NCBI RefSeq assembly: GCF_023544665.1
Contig: NZ_JAMJFL010000004.1
Coordinates: forward strand, 186,001 to 250,000
Reading direction: 5' to 3'
Source of the DNA: Streptomyces sp. YS415
GTDB taxonomy: Bacteria > Actinomycetota > Actinomycetes > Streptomycetales > Streptomycetaceae
Length of the DNA: 64,000 bases
Made by a program: the position numbers and the translations under genes. The notes beneath the pieces are model-generated. The model was not told the DNA's origin, made no database searches, and saw only the letters and a list, made by a program, of their open reading frames with translations. This document shows, piece by piece, positions 60,592 to 64,000 of the stretch (its first letter is position 1; the number at the start of each line of letters is the position of its first letter).

Positions 60592-61536
60592 TCACAGGGC
60601 CTTGCGCCGGATCAGTACCCCGAGCACCAGCAGTCCCGGCACCAACGGCAGCCATACGGTCAGCAGCCGGTATCCGAGGACGGCCGAGGCGGCCCCGGCC
60701 GCGGGCGCTCCGGCCGCGGTGAGGGCGAGCGCGAGGGCGGCGTCGAGGGAGCCGAGGCCCCCGGGCGTGGGCAGCAGGGCGGCCGCGCTGCTGGCGGCGA
60801 GATAGAGCAGCGCCACGCGCAGCGGCGGCTGCCCCAGGTCGACGGCCTGGGTGACGGAGATCAGCACCACGCAGTGCAGTCCGGCGAAGGCGAGCGAGCC
60901 GCCCCACAGCGCCGCCGCCCGCTGGGGCCGGGCGTGCACGGCCCTGATGTCGGCGAGGGCCGTGCCGAGCAGGCGCCGGCAGCGGCGGCGCAGCGGCCCG
61001 GCCAGCAGCGCGGCGACGCCGAGGACGCCGGCCGCGGCGCCGAGAACGGGCGGGGAGACCTCGGGGGCGCGCAGCACGCCCGGGCAGGCCACGGCGAGCG
61101 AGGCGATCAGGACGGCCCGGACGATCACTCCGGCGGCGCCCTTGACGGCCACGCCGGTCGCCGCACGGCCCGCCGGCAGCCCGCAGCGCATGAGGAAACG
61201 CAGGTTGACCGCGCCGGCGCCGAGTCCGGCGGGCAGCACGTGATTGGCGGCCGAGGCGGCGAACTGCGCGGCGACGAGCCGCCCCGGGGGCAGCCGCTCG
61301 GGCACGGCGCCCTGCTGGGCGAGGGCGGCGCACAGCCAGGTGCCGATCGCGGCGGTCCCGGCCACCAGCAGCCAGCCCTGGTCGGCGACGGCGAGCCGCA
61401 CCGCTCCGGTCTCCAGGACCGGCCAGTGCCGCCGGGCGAGCCAGATCGCGGCGACGAGGACGGTGAGGCTGAGCGCGGTGTGCCCGTAGGCGGCCCGTCT
61501 GCGGGTGGGGGCGGCGGGCAGGGGCTCGGGGGTCAT
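60592..61536 (-). CDS. Lysylphosphatidylglycerol-synthase-like (AglD/UPF0104) membrane protein
   Basis: The 314-aa protein has about eight membrane helices and the family's FAASAANHVLPAGLGAGAVN with the P-x-G-x-G motif, plus LLPTPGGLGSLDAALALALT near the C-terminus. Only the flippase-like membrane domain is present; the catalytic DUF2156 domain of MprF is absent. Members assist transport or synthesis of lipid-linked envelope compounds. It overlaps the GT39-like gene upstream by 4 bases (ATGA). Confidence 0.88.
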   Translation of the reverse strand: MTPEPLPAAPTRRRAAYGHTALSLTVLVAAIWLARRHWPVLETGAVRLAVADQGWLLVAGTAAIGTWLCAALAQQGAVPERLPPGRLVAAQFAASAANHVLPAGLGAGAVNLRFLMRCGLPAGRAATGVAVKGAAGVIVRAVLIASLAVACPGVLRAPEVSPPVLGAAAGVLGVAALLAGPLRRRCRRLLGTALADIRAVHARPQRAAALWGGSLAFAGLHCVVLISVTQAVDLGQPPLRVALLYLAASSAAALLPTPGGLGSLDAALALALTAAGAPAAGAASAVLGYRLLTVWLPLVPGLLVLGVLIRRKAL

Positions 61537-63032
61537 ACGGTGCCGCCCGCGCTCGGCAGGGGCGCGATCCGGACGTCCATGCCGTCGAGCCGGTGCAGCT
61601 GCCAGCCGCGGGCGTAGGAGGGCGGTCGGCCGCCGGGCACGCTGAGGACGGCGACCGGTTCCCGGCGTGCGGCGGCCAGGATCTGCGCGGTGGTGGTGTT
61701 GGCGTTGTTGCCGCGGATCGCGCCCGACGCGCAGCCGGCGTAGTAGGCGAGCGGGATCGCCTCGTGCCCGGTGAGCAGGCAGGGCGGGCGCACGCCGAGG
61801 TCATGCAGCCTGTCGGCGGCTGAGGCCCAGGCGCGGCGGTCGGCGGCGGTGCGGTCGGCGGTGCGGTCCAGGACGACGTACTGCACGGCGAGATGCCCGG
61901 CGAGGCCCGCGGCGACCAGGGACGCGGCGACCGGCCGCCATCGCCAGCCCGGGGCGGTGACCAGGTGCAGCAGGGCGTCGGCGACCGGGACGGCCAGCAG
62001 GGCGTACGCGGGCAGCAGGAAGCGGGGAGCCGCGTAGCCGATGAGGAACAGGTACGGCAGGGCGGCGGTGGCGGCGCAGGCGAGCGGGATCAGGGTGCGT
62101 GCGGTGCGCCGGGCCCGTACGGCGATCACCAGCCCGACGGCGGCGAGCAGCGGCAGCAGGAACCACCAGACGCTGATCACCGGGTGGGGCAGGGGGCCGG
62201 TGCACGGCCGGCACAGGGCACGTCCGACCAGCCCGCGCATCTGGTCGTCGACGGCAAAGTACCAGCCCAGGCCGCCCTGGACCCGGGAGGCCTCGGCCAG
62301 CCGCTCGCGCAGCCCGCCGTAGGACGTGTACGCCTCGACCACCCAGGGGAGGGCACCGGCCAGCAGGCCCGCGGCGGTGACGAGGCCGAGCCGCCAGTGC
62401 CGTAGGGCCGCGGCGGCGGCCAGCAGCGGGAGGCAGACCCAGACGGCGTCGGTCGGGCGCATCACCGCCATGAGCGCGGCGCCGGCCGCCACGCCCCACA
62501 GGGCCCGCCGGTCGGGGCGGTCCGCGCTGCGGGCGCGCAGGAAGCAGCCGACGGCGAGGAGGGCACCGAAGGCGACCCAGAGGTTGGGCATGGCCTGGGG
62601 AGCGTAGAAGAGGGTCACCCACAGGGAGGCGAACAGGGCGCCGCCGGCGGCCAGGACGCGGGCCGGGAACAGCCCTCGCCAGGCGCGCAGGGCGAGGAAG
62701 AGGACGGCCCCCGAGAGCAGGGCGAGATACACCCTCAGCAGGCCGGTGGAGGACGACCAGGAGGCGACCGGGGCCACGAGGAGGGAGACGCCGCGGGCGC
62801 GCGGGGCGCTGAAGAAGGCGGCCGGGGCCTGGTCGCCGACCTGGCTGACATAGACCGCCTCGTCCCAGCCCAGGCCCATGGTCGGCGACACGAGGAGGAG
62901 TTGGGCGGCGGTGAAGGCGCCGGACACGGCCGCGAGCAGGACGGTGCCGCCGCTCCGCCGGGATCTGCCGGACACGGCCGCCGTCGCGCGTCGCCCCCTG
63001 CCGACGAGCATGGCGTTGCTGCCCTGGGCCAT
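61533..63032 (-). CDS. GT39-like membrane glycosyltransferase
   Basis: The 499-aa protein has 10 or more membrane helices. The first extracytoplasmic loop carries the Asp-Glu pair MGLGWDEAVYVSQVGD expected of GT-C (ArnT/PMT) enzymes, which take sugars from polyprenyl-phosphate donors. The C-terminal soluble part (LLTGHEAIPLAYYAGCASGA) lies outside the membrane. AAGGGG precedes the ATG at 63032. It is coupled to the LPG-synthase-like gene by ATGA overlap, so the two probably serve one envelope-glycan function. Confidence 0.85.
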   Translation of the reverse strand: MAQGSNAMLVGRGRRATAAVSGRSRRSGGTVLLAAVSGAFTAAQLLLVSPTMGLGWDEAVYVSQVGDQAPAAFFSAPRARGVSLLVAPVASWSSSTGLLRVYLALLSGAVLFLALRAWRGLFPARVLAAGGALFASLWVTLFYAPQAMPNLWVAFGALLAVGCFLRARSADRPDRRALWGVAAGAALMAVMRPTDAVWVCLPLLAAAAALRHWRLGLVTAAGLLAGALPWVVEAYTSYGGLRERLAEASRVQGGLGWYFAVDDQMRGLVGRALCRPCTGPLPHPVISVWWFLLPLLAAVGLVIAVRARRTARTLIPLACAATAALPYLFLIGYAAPRFLLPAYALLAVPVADALLHLVTAPGWRWRPVAASLVAAGLAGHLAVQYVVLDRTADRTAADRRAWASAADRLHDLGVRPPCLLTGHEAIPLAYYAGCASGAIRGNNANTTTAQILAAARREPVAVLSVPGGRPPSYARGWQLHRLDGMDVRIAPLPSAGGTV

Positions 63033-63309
63033 CGTCCACCCCTTACCGCTACGCGTCGTAGGACTGCTACGACCCCCCAGCCCGGCGGGCCGGTGCCGAC
63101 AGCCGGGGAAACGGAGAAAACAGGGACAAACTAACGCTGTGGCGATCGGAGCGCAGCGCTGAGATCGGCCAGGTGCGCAATCCCGCCCCGCCCGCTTCTC
63201 ACACCCCATGGCACACCCCCTTCCTCCCTCACCATGGCTACTGCCCCGTCGGGCGCGAGTCATCGGCGGCGGGCGGCGCCCGGTGGAGGGTGGATGGCAC
63301 ACTCCTCGC

Positions 63310-63972
63310 GTGCCGCAGACATTCGACGACCTCCTCGCCCGGGCCCGCTCGCTGACGTCCTCCGGCCGCCGCGCGATCCTCGGCATCGCGGGCAGTCCCG
63401 GCGCGGGCAAGACCACGCTCGCCGAGCACCTGGTACGGCGGCTGAACGGTTGCGGGGCTCCCTGGGCCGTCCACGTCCCCATGGACGGCTTCCACCTCGC
63501 CGACGCCGAGCTGGACCGGCTGGGTCTGCGCGACCGCAAAGGCGCACCGGACACCTTCGACGCGGCGGGATACGCGGCGCTGCTGCGGCGCCTGCGCGAG
63601 GAGGCGGACGAGGACGTGGTGTACGCCCCCGGCTTCGAGCGGGTCCTGGAGCAGCCGGTCGCGGGCATGATCCCGGTACCGCCCACGGCCCGCCTGGTGG
63701 TGACCGAGGGCAACTACCTGCTGCTGGGGACGGGCGCCTGGGCCCGGGTACGCCCCCAGTTGGACGAGGTGTGGTTCTGCGACCAGGACGAGGACGAACG
63801 GCTGCTCCGCCTGATCGCCCGCCACGAGGAGTTCGGCAAGAGCCACGAGGAAGCGGTGGCCTGGGTGCTGCGGACGGACCAGCGCAACGCCGCATTGGTG
63901 GCGGGGACGCGGGGGCGGGCGGATCTGGTGGTGCCCGCCGGGGCGGTGCCGGGGGTGGAGGCGGGGGCCTGA
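63310..63972 (+). CDS. P-loop nucleoside/sugar kinase (PanK/uridine-kinase-like)
   Basis: The 220-aa protein has Walker A ILGIAGSPGAGKTTLAEHL, the catalytic region VHVPMDGFHLADAELDRLGL with DGFH, KGAPDTFDAAGYAALLRRLR and the lid/Walker-B-like VVTEGNYLLLGTGAWA. This pattern matches the FrcK/YggC-type branch of the uridine-kinase/pantothenate-kinase superfamily. GTG 63310 is chosen from the family N-terminus. The substrate is uncertain (fructose or a nucleoside are possibilities). Confidence 0.88.
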   Translation: MPQTFDDLLARARSLTSSGRRAILGIAGSPGAGKTTLAEHLVRRLNGCGAPWAVHVPMDGFHLADAELDRLGLRDRKGAPDTFDAAGYAALLRRLREEADEDVVYAPGFERVLEQPVAGMIPVPPTARLVVTEGNYLLLGTGAWARVRPQLDEVWFCDQDEDERLLRLIARHEEFGKSHEEAVAWVLRTDQRNAALVAGTRGRADLVVPAGAVPGVEAGA

Positions 63973-63995
63973 GGCGCCCATTTCGGGAGGGTGTC

Positions 63996-64000
63996 ATGCG
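63996..64000 (+). CDS. Start of the next gene, cut by window edge
   Basis: GGGAGG five bases before an ATG at 63996 suggests a coding start, but only five bases of it lie in the window. The 24-base gap after the kinase stop fits an operon partner. Nothing can be said about the product. Confidence 0.35.

Overview
The window is Streptomyces-type actinomycete chromosome. Base composition is very GC-rich, nearly every codon third position is G or C, starts are often GTG, and GGAGG-like ribosome binding sites are common. Gene content agrees: Tat-exported enzymes, a SpoIIE-phosphatase family, a DUF574 methyltransferase, cytochrome P450, DUF4328, DUF5709 and a TgmA/TgmB RiPP pair. No tRNA, rRNA, CRISPR array, transposase or phage gene was found. 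It reads as accessory but not obviously mobile chromosome, with short operons of one to five genes and at least two decayed genes.

Left part (1-18.6 kb): the start of a DUF574 methyltransferase, a leaderless solute-binding protein, decayed coding remnants, an MpaB-type oxygenase and a DUF4328 membrane protein. Next are a TetR/oxidoreductase divergon with two palindromic operators, and a MarR-pirin-TPR group in which the same TTGAT-type palindrome occurs before both the MarR and the TPR gene. They are followed by a PAS-GAF-SpoIIE-HATPase phosphatase, a P450, a HAD phosphatase-amidohydrolase pair, a 41-codon gene with its own terminator, a chloramphenicol phosphotransferase homologue, a Tat-exported carbonic anhydrase, a broken alpha/beta hydrolase, a carboxymuconolactone-decarboxylase-like protein and a large alpha/beta hydrolase-like protein.

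Middle (18.8-38.8 kb): two more multidomain SpoIIE phosphatases lie in tandem. Then come an FprA-type ferredoxin-NADP reductase behind a possible iron box, a lipoprotein, a quinone oxidoreductase divergent from an ArsR-like regulator over a perfect 15-bp palindrome, and a secreted lamin-tail protein. Two uncharacterised genes face each other across a decayed tandem duplication. Next is a compact ATP-grasp RiPP cassette (precursor tgmA plus ligase tgmB, no methyltransferase beside it), then a GlxA-type regulator, an ABC exporter and a DUF2235 hydrolase.

Right part (38.8-64 kb): a five-gene branched-chain amino-acid (or related) ABC transporter operon with overlapping stops and starts, the binding protein being last. 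It is preceded by about 0.7 kb of degenerate 39-bp tandem repeats and a PucR-family regulator. Then follow a TPR-LuxR regulator, a secreted cutinase/PETase-type polyester hydrolase, an oxidoreductase, and a GNAT gene preceded by an 18-aa leader ORF inside an inverted repeat. After these come OsmC, a tandem GNAT, a GH64 beta-1,3-glucanase with a perfect 18-bp operator-like palindrome, soluble transhydrogenase, DUF5709, an APC transporter, two cell-envelope membrane proteins (LPG-synthase-like and GT39-like) and a P-loop kinase.

The best candidates for something new are the tgmAB cassette without methyltransferase, the 39-bp repeat array upstream of the liv operon, the leader-peptide/inverted-repeat arrangement at 51.25-51.32 kb, the MarR operator shared by the pirin and TPR genes, and the small orphan gene at 14.1 kb.
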